From positions 1 through 27,622 of the IMG/VR virus record IMGVR_UViG_3300043539_000498: DNA of 27,622 nucleotides; one strand, 5' to 3'. The notes under the pieces are model-generated. The model did not search any database, was not told where the DNA came from, and saw only the letters and a program-made list of their open reading frames with translations. Made by a program: the position numbers and the translations under genes. Numbering within the stretch: the first letter of the stretch is position 1; every line of letters begins with the position of its first letter. This document shows, piece after piece, positions 1 to 6,806 of the stretch. Source of the stretch: a virus.

Positions 1-387
1 AATAAATATGAATTTAAGAATAATACTGAATTCGATGTAGTATTTAGAATAAGGCCAGATTTTATATTTAATAATATTTATACTAATTATATAAATATAG
101 ATTCAATAACTAATAAAAAATTAAATGCAACTAAACAACTACCCGGAACAAATGGAAATTATAACATATTAAAAGATCAATTTCTTTTTGGATCTTCTAA
201 AATAATGGATATTTATTCAAATTCAATATATAGAGTATCGAAAGTTTTTACTGATGAAATTTTTGGAGATCCTGAAAATGTAATAACAAAAGCTATTGAA
301 AATTTTAAAATTGAAATAAATGAAATACCAGACATGGGTTTATTGTTAAGTGAAAATCCAAATGTTATACAGAACAGGACTAGATAA
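1..387 (+). CDS. Putative glycosyltransferase-like protein, C-terminal part
   Basis: The reading frame is open from the first base, so the N-terminus lies outside the window; about 128 residues are visible. Near the start is a segment reading VVFRIRPDF and further on DQFLFGSS followed by KIMDIYS. This R-x-R-x-D ... DQF.FG arrangement resembles WavE-like and related polysaccharide-synthesis or glycosyltransferase families, but this is recognition from memory. The stop overlaps the next ATG (TAATG). The two glycosyltransferase-type genes downstream fit a glycan-modification role. The family is uncertain; that it is a real coding region is likely. Confidence 0.5.
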   Translation, partial: NKYEFKNNTEFDVVFRIRPDFIFNNIYTNYINIDSITNKKLNATKQLPGTNGNYNILKDQFLFGSSKIMDIYSNSIYRVSKVFTDEIFGDPENVITKAIENFKIEINEIPDMGLLLSENPNVIQNRTR

Positions 388-506
388 TGAGCTTTATTTT
401 ATTTGATGTAGGAGCGAATATTGGTGCAGATAGTATACAAAGAACAAGAGATGATAAATCAATAATATGTAATGAAAATAATATCTACTTTAGGAGAATA
501 GTATGA
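387..506 (+). pseudogene. Remnant of a FkbM-type methyltransferase (39 aa)
   Basis: The short frame starts at an ATG overlapping the upstream stop and encodes 39 residues. It opens with ILFDVGANIGADS, which looks like motif I (the SAM-binding VGANxG loop) of FkbM-family methyltransferases. It then ends after about 20 further residues that match nothing I know. Complete family members usually run to about 200 residues or more, so the catalytic body is missing. No continuation is visible in the other frames before the next gene. It is most likely a deletion remnant in a glycan-modification cluster; a genuine small protein cannot be excluded. Confidence 0.45.
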
Positions 507-673
507 AAAAAAATTATATAGATACAATGAGTGAATATACAGAAGCTGACAAGCCCGGATTATGGGAAAATATTCGAAATAAAAAAGATCGCGAAGGCAA
601 GAAATATAAACCAGCTAAGCCCGGTGATCCTGATCGACCAGATCCAGAAGCGTACAAAAAAGCCCAGTCATGA
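503..673 (+). CDS. Small charged phage protein (56 aa), function unknown
   Basis: This gene starts at ATG 503, preceded by a good AGGAG at 492-496, and its TGA overlaps the ATG of the next gene at 670. The 56-residue product is rich in Lys, Asp and Pro. It carries GLWENIRNKK near residues 19-28 and KPAKPGDPDRPDPEA towards the end. Small proteins or tails with GLWxNIxxK followed by a KPxKPG segment recur in phage genomes, as far as I remember, without a settled function. There is no membrane segment or catalytic motif. The ribosome site and both overlaps make it a convincing gene; the role is unknown. Confidence 0.6.
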   Translation: MKKNYIDTMSEYTEADKPGLWENIRNKKDREGKKYKPAKPGDPDRPDPEAYKKAQS

Positions 674-1218
674 AAACGCTCCAAATAATAACGCCTTGCT
701 CAAGACCTCAAAACTTGCAAAAGATAAAAGAAAATATAGAGCAAGTCATAAAAGTCTCTTATGATTGGTATGTAGTATTTGACCGTAATACCGATCCAAT
801 CGAAATTTCTTCAGATGATATTAAAATTTATAAAAATCACGACACTCCAAGTCAGTTTGGAAATATGGAAAGAAATTACGCATTAAATTATAAAGATAAT
901 TATGAGTTTGTATATTTCTTAGATGATGATAATCTAATCCATGAAGATTTTATGGGACTTTTTAATTATATAGATCCAACGACTGATATCTATGTATTCA
1001 ATCAAGACTACAGGATGTTATCTGGAACCCATAAGGGATGCACAGAAGGCAACATAGACACTGCTTGTTTTTTAATGAGGTCAAAGATAATTGGAGATGT
1101 TCGATGGCATCCATCGGACTATGGAGCGGATGGGAGATTTATAGGAGATCTACAAGCTAATAATGTTGTAAAATTTATTCCAGTATTTTTTGCTAGGTAT
1201 AATATGTTAAGAAAATGA
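670..1218 (+). CDS. GT-A fold glycosyltransferase-like protein
   Basis: The product has 182 residues. The N-terminus reads LQIITPCSRPQNL, typical of the nucleotide-sugar binding strand of GT2-like enzymes. Around residues 86-92 is FLDDDNL, the DxD-type motif that coordinates metal and the nucleotide sugar. It is short for GT2 proteins (usually 230 residues or more), so it may be a minimal GT-A domain or lack a C-terminal acceptor part. It starts inside the stop codon of the preceding small gene, which suggests translational coupling. A plausible role is sugar modification of phage DNA, virion or host surface; the substrate cannot be read from the sequence. Confidence 0.65.
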   Translation: MKTLQIITPCSRPQNLQKIKENIEQVIKVSYDWYVVFDRNTDPIEISSDDIKIYKNHDTPSQFGNMERNYALNYKDNYEFVYFLDDDNLIHEDFMGLFNYIDPTTDIYVFNQDYRMLSGTHKGCTEGNIDTACFLMRSKIIGDVRWHPSDYGADGRFIGDLQANNVVKFIPVFFARYNMLRK

Positions 1219-1244
1219 AAACTCAATCTTCATGGAATCTTAAC

Positions 1245-1273
1245 TTGACAATGGGGTTGGGGTCGGTTATAAT
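1245..1273 (+). promoter_or_regulatory. Consensus sigma-70 promoter of the DUF1559 gene
   Basis: TTGACA at 1245-1250 and TATAAT at 1268-1273 are separated by 17 bases, a perfect match to the bacterial housekeeping consensus. It lies in the gap between the glycosyltransferase-like gene and the DUF1559 gene. Transcription should start near 1280. Such a promoter would be read by host RNA polymerase without phage factors. Confidence 0.85.
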
Positions 1274-1283
1274 AATTGAGTAC

Positions 1284-1308
1284 GAAGGACATCACGTTGG
1301 TGTCCTTC
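1284..1308 (+). promoter_or_regulatory. Stem-loop at the 5' end of the DUF1559 transcript
   Basis: Bases 1284-1294 pair with 1298-1308 over 11 base pairs, including one G-U, around a 3-base loop, followed by TTCTTTAAAC. It begins about four bases after the predicted transcription start. It could be a 5' stabilising hairpin, an attenuator, or a terminator for the upstream glycan genes. The tail is only moderately T-rich, so I favour a leader structure but cannot exclude termination. Confidence 0.55.
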
Positions 1309-1337
1309 TTCTTTAAACACTTGAGAGAAAAATAAAA

Positions 1338-2462
1338 ATGATCAAAACACAAAATGCTAATCGTCGTGGATTTACACTCATTGAACTGTTAGTTGTCATA
1401 GCCGTAATTGCTGTATTAATCAGCTTATTACTGCCAGCGGTGCAGTCAGCTAGAGAAGCAGCTAGGCGAGCGCAATGCACAAACAACCTCAAACAGTTAG
1501 GTTTGTCGGCTCATAATTTTGAAAACGCACAAGGTACATTTCCACGTTCTGGAGAGCATAATGTAACAGTTGGCAGCACAACTTATAAGACGCAGGATTA
1601 TCATAGTGCATTCACAATGATCCTTGGGAGTATTGAACAGGGTAATGTTTATAATCAGCTTAACTTGCAACTGCCATATAATTTCTCTGGTAATGTAACT
1701 GCAAGTGCAACAGTGATTAACACATTCTTGTGTCCAACAAACGCACTTGAAAGTGATAGACAGAACGGACGCGATAGTATTGGATTTGGTTGTATTGACT
1801 ATGCAACAGCTCCTTATACTGAGATCATGCCCGATGGTACTACAAAGTGGCAAGCTGGTTATGTTGGGCCAACGCCAGCTCCCGGATCATTGACTGGCAA
1901 CGCTTACGGCACATCTGCTTATAAAGCGTATGGATGTACAGTATGCTCCTCTAGTAAGATTTATCAAATCGACCCAGCAAAAGTTTTGGATGGAACAGTC
2001 GATATTAATAAGGGGGGAGCAACGATTGGCGCAACGACAGATGGCACATCTAACACTGCTATGTTTTATGAAGACACTGGTCGTAGCCCAAAGATGCAAG
2101 GTGTTGGAAACTACGCTTCCCCAACAACCGATTACGCTCCTGACTTGAATGCTCCCGCTCCTTACGTTCAGGGCGCTCGTCGCTCATGGAGATGGGGCGA
2201 TCCTGACAACGCCGCTGGCGTTTCAAATGTTATCAACAACAATAAGACAGGTGGATTTGGCAAACCAAGCTGTGGTGCTAATGACTGGGGCATCCATGAC
2301 TGCGGCCCAAATAATGAGATCTTCTCATGGCATCCCGGTGGAGCTAACATGGCAATGACAGATGGATCTGTAAGGTTTGTTAAAGATACAACAAATGCAG
2401 CGATTGTCAGAGCTTTGATCACGCGAGCTGGCAACGAAGTTATCTCAGCCGATTCTTATTGA
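1338..2462 (+). CDS. DUF1559 pseudopilin-like (H-X9-DG) protein
   Basis: The 374-residue product begins with a type IV pilin/prepilin signal: [19 protein letters not shown], with the prepilin peptidase site after Gly 11 and Glu at mature position 5. The helix is followed by [14 protein letters not shown] and [16 protein letters not shown], hallmarks of the DUF1559 (SBP_bac_10) family. The C-terminus carries the family signature [19 protein letters not shown] and a final TRAGNEVIS segment. The family is greatly expanded in Planctomycetes and is assumed to be cell-surface or pseudopilus-like. The gene is full length. It has its own promoter and terminator and is visibly more GC-rich than its surroundings (39 of 60 bases at 2161-2220), so it looks like acquired cargo. 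Function in a phage is unknown. Confidence 0.92.
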   Translation: MIKTQNANRRGFTLIELLVVIAVIAVLISLLLPAVQSAREAARRAQCTNNLKQLGLSAHNFENAQGTFPRSGEHNVTVGSTTYKTQDYHSAFTMILGSIEQGNVYNQLNLQLPYNFSGNVTASATVINTFLCPTNALESDRQNGRDSIGFGCIDYATAPYTEIMPDGTTKWQAGYVGPTPAPGSLTGNAYGTSAYKAYGCTVCSSSKIYQIDPAKVLDGTVDINKGGATIGATTDGTSNTAMFYEDTGRSPKMQGVGNYASPTTDYAPDLNAPAPYVQGARRSWRWGDPDNAAGVSNVINNNKTGGFGKPSCGANDWGIHDCGPNNEIFSWHPGGANMAMTDGSVRFVKDTTNAAIVRALITRAGNEVISADSY

Positions 2463-2484
2463 TATAACAAAAGTTAATAAATAT

Positions 2485-2514
2485 GAGTCGTCCTTTTGGG
2501 CGACTCTTTTTTTT
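2485..2514 (+). terminator. Rho-independent terminator after the DUF1559 gene
   Basis: GAGTCGTCC (2485-2493) pairs with GGGCGACTC (2498-2506) through nine pairs with one G-U, around a TTTT loop, followed by eight T residues (2507-2514). This is a textbook intrinsic terminator 23 bases after the stop codon. Confidence 0.92.
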
Positions 2515-2524
2515 GGAGAAAATA

Positions 2525-2887
2525 ATGGTAGAATTCTTATTACAGAACGAGATATTTGTATTTGGTAGTAATACTGAAGGTAGGCATGGTGCTGGAGCAG
2601 CTAAAGCTGCAATGGCTTGGGGTGCAGAATATGGAAAGAATAGCGGGCGTCAGGGGCAAACTTATGCTATAATAACTAAAGACTTACGAACTGGATTTAT
2701 CGGATGGGATTTTATCAGAGTTCAACTTGAAGTTCTTATGAAATACGCACAGAAAAATGATGATCTTGTCTTCTTATTAACTCCACTAGGAACAGGTCTC
2801 GCTGGACAAACTATTGAAAATTTAGATAATGCTATTAAAGATCTATATTTTCCAGATAATATAATTAAACTTTGGGAGAGTTATTAA
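2525..2887 (+). CDS. Macro-domain-like phage protein
   Basis: The start chosen is ATG 2525, with GGAG about six bases upstream; an upstream start would overlap the terminator. The 120-residue product opens with EIFVFGSNTEGRHGAGAAKAA and continues with GQTYAIITKDLRTG and TPLGTGLAGQ. The FGSN...GRHGAGAA and glycine-rich GTGLAG loops resemble small phage proteins related to macro domains, which bind ADP-ribose or related nucleotides. Whether this one binds or removes ADP-ribose is not shown. The gene ends with a TAATG overlap into the GT4 gene. I am fairly sure of the family resemblance and unsure of the activity. Confidence 0.65.
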   Translation: MVEFLLQNEIFVFGSNTEGRHGAGAAKAAMAWGAEYGKNSGRQGQTYAIITKDLRTGFIGWDFIRVQLEVLMKYAQKNDDLVFLLTPLGTGLAGQTIENLDNAIKDLYFPDNIIKLWESY

Positions 2888-3939
2888 TGTTTTTACAATG
2901 CCCTATAAATAGTCTTGGATATGGTCAAGTTGGATTTAATATAGCAAAACAATTAGCTAAACAACTTGGCGATAACTTGACAATCTTTCCAGTTGGTCAA
3001 CCAGAACCAGAGCTATATGAAGAATTATCCCAATTTGATTGGAGGAATAAGGATGAAAATCTAAAATGGTCTCAGCCATGCCTTAAAATTTGGCATCAAA
3101 ATGGACTACATGAATCTGTGGGCAGAGGAGAGAAGGTTGGATTTCCGATTTTTGAACTTAATCAATTCACAAAAGAAGAAAAGATGAGTATGAAAGCGTG
3201 TCACCAGCTTGTCGTATGTTCTAAATGGGCAAAAGATATTGTCGAAGATCAAATAGGTACAACTCCAAAAGTTATACCTTTGGGTATTGATAGATCAATC
3301 TTTAATGAAAATAATAACGTAAGAAGAAAGCCTACCATTTTCTTTAATTGTGGGAAGTGGGAAATTCGCAAGGGCCATGATATTATTAGGCAGTGCTTTG
3401 ACAAGGCTTTTAATAAAGAAGATAATGTGGAACTTTGGATGATGTGCGAAAATCCATTCTTAGGCGAGAAAAATAACGATTGGATCAATTATTATAAGCA
3501 ATCCCCAATCGCTAATAAAATTAGATTCATTCCAAGGCAAAAATATCATCGGGATGTGTATAATATTATGAGACAAGTTGATGTTGGAGTATTTCCAGTT
3601 CGTGCTGAAGGTTGGAATCTAGAATTATTAGAACTTCTTTCATGTGGTAAGCATGTAATTACAACTGATTATTCTGGTCATACAGAATTCACGAATAGAA
3701 ATAACTCTTATATCGTAGAAACAGATAAATTAGTATCAGCTCAAGATGGAATATGGTTTCACGGTCAGGGCGAATGGGCTGAACTTGGCAAAAGACAAGA
3801 AGATCAAATTATAAATCACATGAGAGAAACTCATAGATTAAAACAAGACAGTGAACTAGAACTAAACTTAGCAGGTATTGAAACTGCTATCAAATTCTCT
3901 TGGGAAAATACGGCAAGGGAGATCTTAAATGGAATTTAA
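2887..3939 (+). CDS. GT4-family glycosyltransferase
   Basis: The start is ATG 2887, overlapping the previous stop and preceded by GGGAGAG. The product has 350 residues with a GT-B layout. The N-terminal domain includes SLGYGQVGFN and a VGFPIFELNQF segment; a mid-protein VVCSKWAKD strand follows, then VIPLGIDRSIF. The C-terminal domain has FNCGKWEIRKGHDII and the EX7E motif EGWNLELLE followed by LSCGKHVITTDYSGHTEF. This retaining-enzyme signature points to transfer of a nucleotide-activated sugar. The acceptor (virion protein, DNA base or host glycan) is not evident. It overlaps the peptidase gene downstream by 11 bases, so the two are probably co-expressed. Confidence 0.88.
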   Translation: MFLQCPINSLGYGQVGFNIAKQLAKQLGDNLTIFPVGQPEPELYEELSQFDWRNKDENLKWSQPCLKIWHQNGLHESVGRGEKVGFPIFELNQFTKEEKMSMKACHQLVVCSKWAKDIVEDQIGTTPKVIPLGIDRSIFNENNNVRRKPTIFFNCGKWEIRKGHDIIRQCFDKAFNKEDNVELWMMCENPFLGEKNNDWINYYKQSPIANKIRFIPRQKYHRDVYNIMRQVDVGVFPVRAEGWNLELLELLSCGKHVITTDYSGHTEFTNRNNSYIVETDKLVSAQDGIWFHGQGEWAELGKRQEDQIINHMRETHRLKQDSELELNLAGIETAIKFSWENTAREILNGI

Positions 3940-4864
3940 TAGTCCAGAAGAGCTTTTAGAACAGTACAACAACGGATTGCAAGGCGCAGTGTGCGATCCA
4001 GTTGACATGGCTAAACTTATGCATGAATTACCACGTCCACTATTTGGAAATGTTGGCGATCAATTGTATGGGACAGGAAAAGGTGTTCTTTCTTTACCAT
4101 ATAAAGCAATTCAATATTTCTTTCCTTCTTTTGGAGGGGATGAAGCTCAAACCACTGGTGACTGTGTTAGTCATGCAACACGCAACGCTGTAGACATCAC
4201 TAGAGCTTACGAGATTCTATACGGAAAAGAGAAAGAATCTTTTGTGGCTAGAGGTGCTACTGAACCAATCTACGGTTCTAGGGGCTTTAGTGGTCAAGGA
4301 ATGCACTGTTCACAAGCCGCAAGATTCGTGAGTGTGACGGGTGGATTTTTACTTCGTCAAAAATATGAAACACTTGGTATTGACTTATCGACATACAACG
4401 CTAAAATAGGAATGAACTGGGGTGGAAAAGGCGTTCCTGAGCCAGTTGTAAAAGAATGTGCAGAACATAAAATTGCTACAGTAACAAGTGTAAATAGCAT
4501 CGAACAAGCTAGAGATCTATTAGCTAACGGATACGCTTTGTCTGTTTGCTCTAGCTATGGATTCTCTTCTCACAGAGATAAGAATGGAATAGCTGAACCT
4601 CAAGGTAGTTGGGCGCACGCAATGGCATTAATTGCATGTGATGACACTTATGAGAGATTTAATGAAATGCTATTTCTAGTTGGGAATAGCTGGGGTCTTT
4701 GGAATAGTGGCCCTAAATGGTATGAACAACCTGATGGAAGTTTCTGGGTTAGACAAAAGGTTGCTGAAGGTATGATCGGTGCTGGAGCAACATTTGCCTA
4801 TAGCAACTTCAATGGCTTTAAACGAAAGATGGATTGGACAAGAGTGAAGGAGATTTTCGCATGA
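3929..4864 (+). CDS. Papain-like (C1A-type) cysteine peptidase
   Basis: The 311-residue product has the order expected for papain-like peptidases: oxyanion Gln 74 and nucleophile Cys 79 in QTTGDCVSHATRNAV, His 230 in GSWAHAMALI, and Asn 253 in VGNSWGLWN, the classic NSWG box. There is no clear signal peptide. An N-terminal extension of about 70 residues precedes the catalytic Cys and could act as a propeptide or localisation segment. It is the first gene of a run encoding small membrane or exported proteins, with an ATGA overlap to the next, so it may act at the envelope, in prohead maturation, or against a host protein. Fold and catalytic residues are convincing; the substrate is unknown. 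Confidence 0.82.
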   Translation: MEFNSPEELLEQYNNGLQGAVCDPVDMAKLMHELPRPLFGNVGDQLYGTGKGVLSLPYKAIQYFFPSFGGDEAQTTGDCVSHATRNAVDITRAYEILYGKEKESFVARGATEPIYGSRGFSGQGMHCSQAARFVSVTGGFLLRQKYETLGIDLSTYNAKIGMNWGGKGVPEPVVKECAEHKIATVTSVNSIEQARDLLANGYALSVCSSYGFSSHRDKNGIAEPQGSWAHAMALIACDDTYERFNEMLFLVGNSWGLWNSGPKWYEQPDGSFWVRQKVAEGMIGAGATFAYSNFNGFKRKMDWTRVKEIFA

Positions 4865-5271
4865 ATTTAAAAAGCATAGCAGTTCTTGGACTTGGATTAA
4901 TTATTGGCTATAGCTATAGTGAATATAATATAGCCGAGGAACAATCTCAAGTATATGGATCTAGAGATATTCAATCAGATCTTAAAAAAGAAGTTGAGAG
5001 AGTTAATAGTATTTTAGATACTACAGAAAAGAAAAATATTAAAAAGGAAAATGTACCAAAGCCAGCTCCTCCAGCCCCTGAAATCGCGTGTAAATGTAAT
5101 GGGACTGGCGAAATAGTTCAGGCAGATGGCAATAAGCTCAAATGTCAATGCTCAAAAGATGGTGGCGTTTGTAAATGTAAACCAAAAGAAGAGCCGCCAA
5201 TTCAGACAACTCAACCCCAAGTACAACTTCAAGTACAACCCCAAGTGCAATATATTCAGGTGAACCCATGA
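4861..5271 (+). CDS. Signal-anchored protein with CxC zinc-ribbon-like segment and Q/P/V tail
   Basis: ATG 4861 overlaps the peptidase stop (ATGA). The 136-residue product begins with one hydrophobic segment (SIAVLGLGLIIGYSYS), then a charged linker. Next comes a cysteine cluster, CKCNGTGEIVQADG ... KCQC ... VCKCK, with three CxC pairs resembling a DnaJ-like CxCxGxG zinc-binding segment. It ends in a low-complexity tail made of PQVQ and VQPQ units. The membrane anchor puts the cysteine region most likely outside or in the periplasm. I do not recognise a named family. The overlaps with both neighbours indicate co-translation in the envelope cassette. Confidence 0.7.
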   Translation: MNLKSIAVLGLGLIIGYSYSEYNIAEEQSQVYGSRDIQSDLKKEVERVNSILDTTEKKNIKKENVPKPAPPAPEIACKCNGTGEIVQADGNKLKCQCSKDGGVCKCKPKEEPPIQTTQPQVQLQVQPQVQYIQVNP

Positions 5272-5609
5272 GTGTAGATGAACTAGCAAAAGAAATAGCC
5301 TCAAATATAGAGGATGGCGAGAACAACTACTCTTTTGATTTTGGTCTAATTGTAATTATTGGATCAATCATTATTGGAGTTCTTCAACTGCTAATGAAAT
5401 GCAATGTATTCGGAAGAAGTCTAGAAGATCGGGTTAAAAATCCCGGCCCATTAGACAAAATTCTATTACGTAAAGCTATAAAAGATAAACTTCCAAAAGA
5501 GTATGCCCATTTAAGACCACAAGTGCAGGATCTTATATTGGCAGAGTCAAAAAAAATAACATCGGAAAATTTTCAATCAATCGTTCAGGAGGCAAAAAAT
5601 GCAAACTAA
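5268..5609 (+). CDS. Small single-pass membrane protein, unknown
   Basis: The 113-residue product has one strong membrane segment, FGLIVIIGSIIIGVLQLLM, at about residues 25-43. An acidic N-terminus precedes it, and a basic, helical C-terminal region of about 65 residues follows. By the positive-inside rule the C-terminal part should face the cytoplasm. It starts within the stop of the upstream gene (ATGA) and overlaps the next by 11 bases. No family is recognised; it belongs to the membrane cassette after the cysteine peptidase. Confidence 0.65.
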   Translation: MSVDELAKEIASNIEDGENNYSFDFGLIVIIGSIIIGVLQLLMKCNVFGRSLEDRVKNPGPLDKILLRKAIKDKLPKEYAHLRPQVQDLILAESKKITSENFQSIVQEAKNAN

Positions 5610-5787
5610 AATTCAAGCATTGTTACAATCTCGCAGGTTCTGGGTTGCGGTAGCTGGCGTCTTAGCTGTAACAACAGAAAGTCTAGGAATTACTACCCTA
5701 AATTCAGAGCAAATTCAAAATATCGTTTTGTTGTGTGCAAGCTGGATTGTTGGCGATTCAGTTAGAAAGACAGAGGTATCACAATGA
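5599..5787 (+). CDS. Holin-like small membrane protein
   Basis: This 62-residue protein has two hydrophobic stretches, FWVAVAGVLAVTTESLGI and IVLLCASWIVGDSV. They are separated by a short NSEQIQ turn and flanked by basic ends. The size, two short membrane helices and charged C-terminus fit small phage holin-like proteins. AGGAGG lies about seven bases before the ATG. The position beside other membrane genes and a peptidase would suit a lysis function, but no lytic glycosidase or amidase is visible nearby. Holin is an inference from shape alone. Confidence 0.5.
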   Translation: MQTKIQALLQSRRFWVAVAGVLAVTTESLGITTLNSEQIQNIVLLCASWIVGDSVRKTEVSQ

Positions 5788-6074
5788 GTACAACTCAAAT
5801 AATTTTTTTAGGTCTTGGTATTGTTTTAATTCTATCATCTTTTGATTTCTCGTCTCTTCTTAAAAGACTAGAAAAAAAAGCTAGCGAAATAGACATTCCA
5901 AATATTATTCCAACACCAGCACCATCGCCGACTCCAGTCAATACAAAGGACAATTTAGTTGAAATTGTGCAAAAGTGGCAAGTCCTAAAGGATGCATGTG
6001 AAGAAAACAATCTATCGGAAGCTGTTATAAAACTAGATGAAATTTTCCCAATGTTAATTAAAGTGGATAAATAA
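5784..6074 (+). CDS. Signal-anchored small protein with Pro-rich linker
   Basis: The 96-residue product has an N-terminal membrane segment (IIFLGLGIVLILSSF), a basic helix, then a proline-rich spacer (IIPTPAPSPTPV). A final globular or helical domain of about 45 residues follows (VEIVQKWQVLKDACEENNL...). The layout of anchor, flexible spacer and small domain resembles Rz- or spanin-like envelope proteins in outline only. It overlaps the upstream stop (ATGA). The family is unknown. Confidence 0.6.
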   Translation: MSTTQIIFLGLGIVLILSSFDFSSLLKRLEKKASEIDIPNIIPTPAPSPTPVNTKDNLVEIVQKWQVLKDACEENNLSEAVIKLDEIFPMLIKVDK

Positions 6075-6075
6075 T

Positions 6076-6549
6076 ATGAAACCTAGAATATATTTAGGAA
6101 TTGTTTTTATATTGATTGGATTTTTTAGTGATAAAATTTCAGCAATTAATATTAATAAAGTTACAATACCATCAACTAATTACAACGAATTATTAGATTT
6201 GCAAAAACCTAATGATAAACTATATGATGAATTAAAAGATGTAAAATCTATTATATCAGGACCAGATGAAGTTTTTGATAGAGAAATTATTGCTATCTTT
6301 CATAATGAAATTGGCAAAAGGTTGCCCACTTATGAAAATATAACATCCATATCATTTGAAAATTTTTATGTGGAATCTGCTAAACTAACATTTAACAATA
6401 GACTTAGCAACAAATATAAGCCTTTAGGGGATAGAATGTATAAAATCATACTATCTACGCTTGGAGAAAATGAGGCAATCATAACTAAGGAAGAGCAGTT
6501 AGTTCTATCTGAAAAAATGAGAGCAATGGCTTGGATTTTATTAAATTAG
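6076..6549 (+). CDS. Exported or membrane-anchored protein, unknown
   Basis: The 157-residue product starts with a likely signal peptide or anchor (MKPRIYLGIVFILIGFFS) with a possible cleavage site near residues 20-25. It is followed by a soluble, mostly helical region with many charged residues and no cysteine pairs. It begins one base after the stop of the previous gene and is the last gene of the cassette: a new promoter starts directly after its stop. No family is recognised. Confidence 0.6.
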   Translation: MKPRIYLGIVFILIGFFSDKISAININKVTIPSTNYNELLDLQKPNDKLYDELKDVKSIISGPDEVFDREIIAIFHNEIGKRLPTYENITSISFENFYVESAKLTFNNRLSNKYKPLGDRMYKIILSTLGENEAIITKEEQLVLSEKMRAMAWILLN

Positions 6550-6551
6550 AC

Positions 6552-6594
6552 TTGACTTTTGAATGGGTTTTGGTATAATATACTAAAGCCCATT
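6552..6594 (+). promoter_or_regulatory. Sigma-70 promoter with a palindromic operator over the -10 box
   Basis: TTGACT (6552-6557) and TATAAT (6574-6579) are 16 bases apart. Bases 6562-6576 and 6580-6594 form an inverted repeat, 13 of 15 positions matching, centred on 6578. The -10 element therefore lies in the middle of a 33-bp dyad whose outer arms are AATGGG and CCCATT. There is no T-tract after it, which argues against a terminator and for a repressor or activator site. It would control the genes from 6612 onward. Confidence 0.72.
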
Positions 6595-6611
6595 ACAAAA
6601 AGGAGAAAACA

Positions 6612-6806
6612 ATGCAAAATCTAGATAAGATACTAAACGTATTAGAATCATATTATACTTTTAAAGTTAATGAACATTCGTATAAATTAAGTGAATTGCA
6701 TGACATTGATGATATAATTTTTAATTTTGAAGAATATAAAAAATATACAGAATGTTTAAACTTAATAAATAAAATGAGAGAAAATAAAAATGACGCCGAA
6801 GTATAA
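6612..6806 (+). CDS. Small acidic protein (64 aa), unknown
   Basis: This is the first gene after the operator-type promoter, with AGGAG about seven bases before the ATG. The product is small and highly charged, with a predicted helix-rich pattern (LDKILNVLESYYTF ... EEYKKYTECLNLINKM). It has no membrane segment or metal motif. Being first after a regulated promoter, it may be an autoregulator or an early protein, but I see no helix-turn-helix. It overlaps the next gene by 17 bases. Confidence 0.55.
   Translation: MQNLDKILNVLESYYTFKVNEHSYKLSELHDIDDIIFNFEEYKKYTECLNLINKMRENKNDAEV

Noticed and set aside
531-764. A 77-codon frame beginning at 531
   Set aside because: It lies across the end of the well-supported 503 gene and the start of the glycosyltransferase-like gene in another frame, uses a non-ATG start, and has no ribosome site.
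1497-2434. Minus-strand open frames opposite the DUF1559 gene
   Set aside because: They are shadows of a GC-richer gene; no ribosome sites, no family resemblance, and the + strand product is unmistakable.
4379-4407. TTGACT-N16-TAAAAT inside the cysteine peptidase gene
   Set aside because: The match is moderate, it sits far from any downstream gene start, and such matches are expected by chance in AT-rich coding DNA.
4861-5271. DnaJ-like chaperone identity for the cysteine-rich protein
   Set aside because: Only a CxCxGxG-type segment is present; there is no J domain and the cysteine pairs are CxC rather than CxxC.
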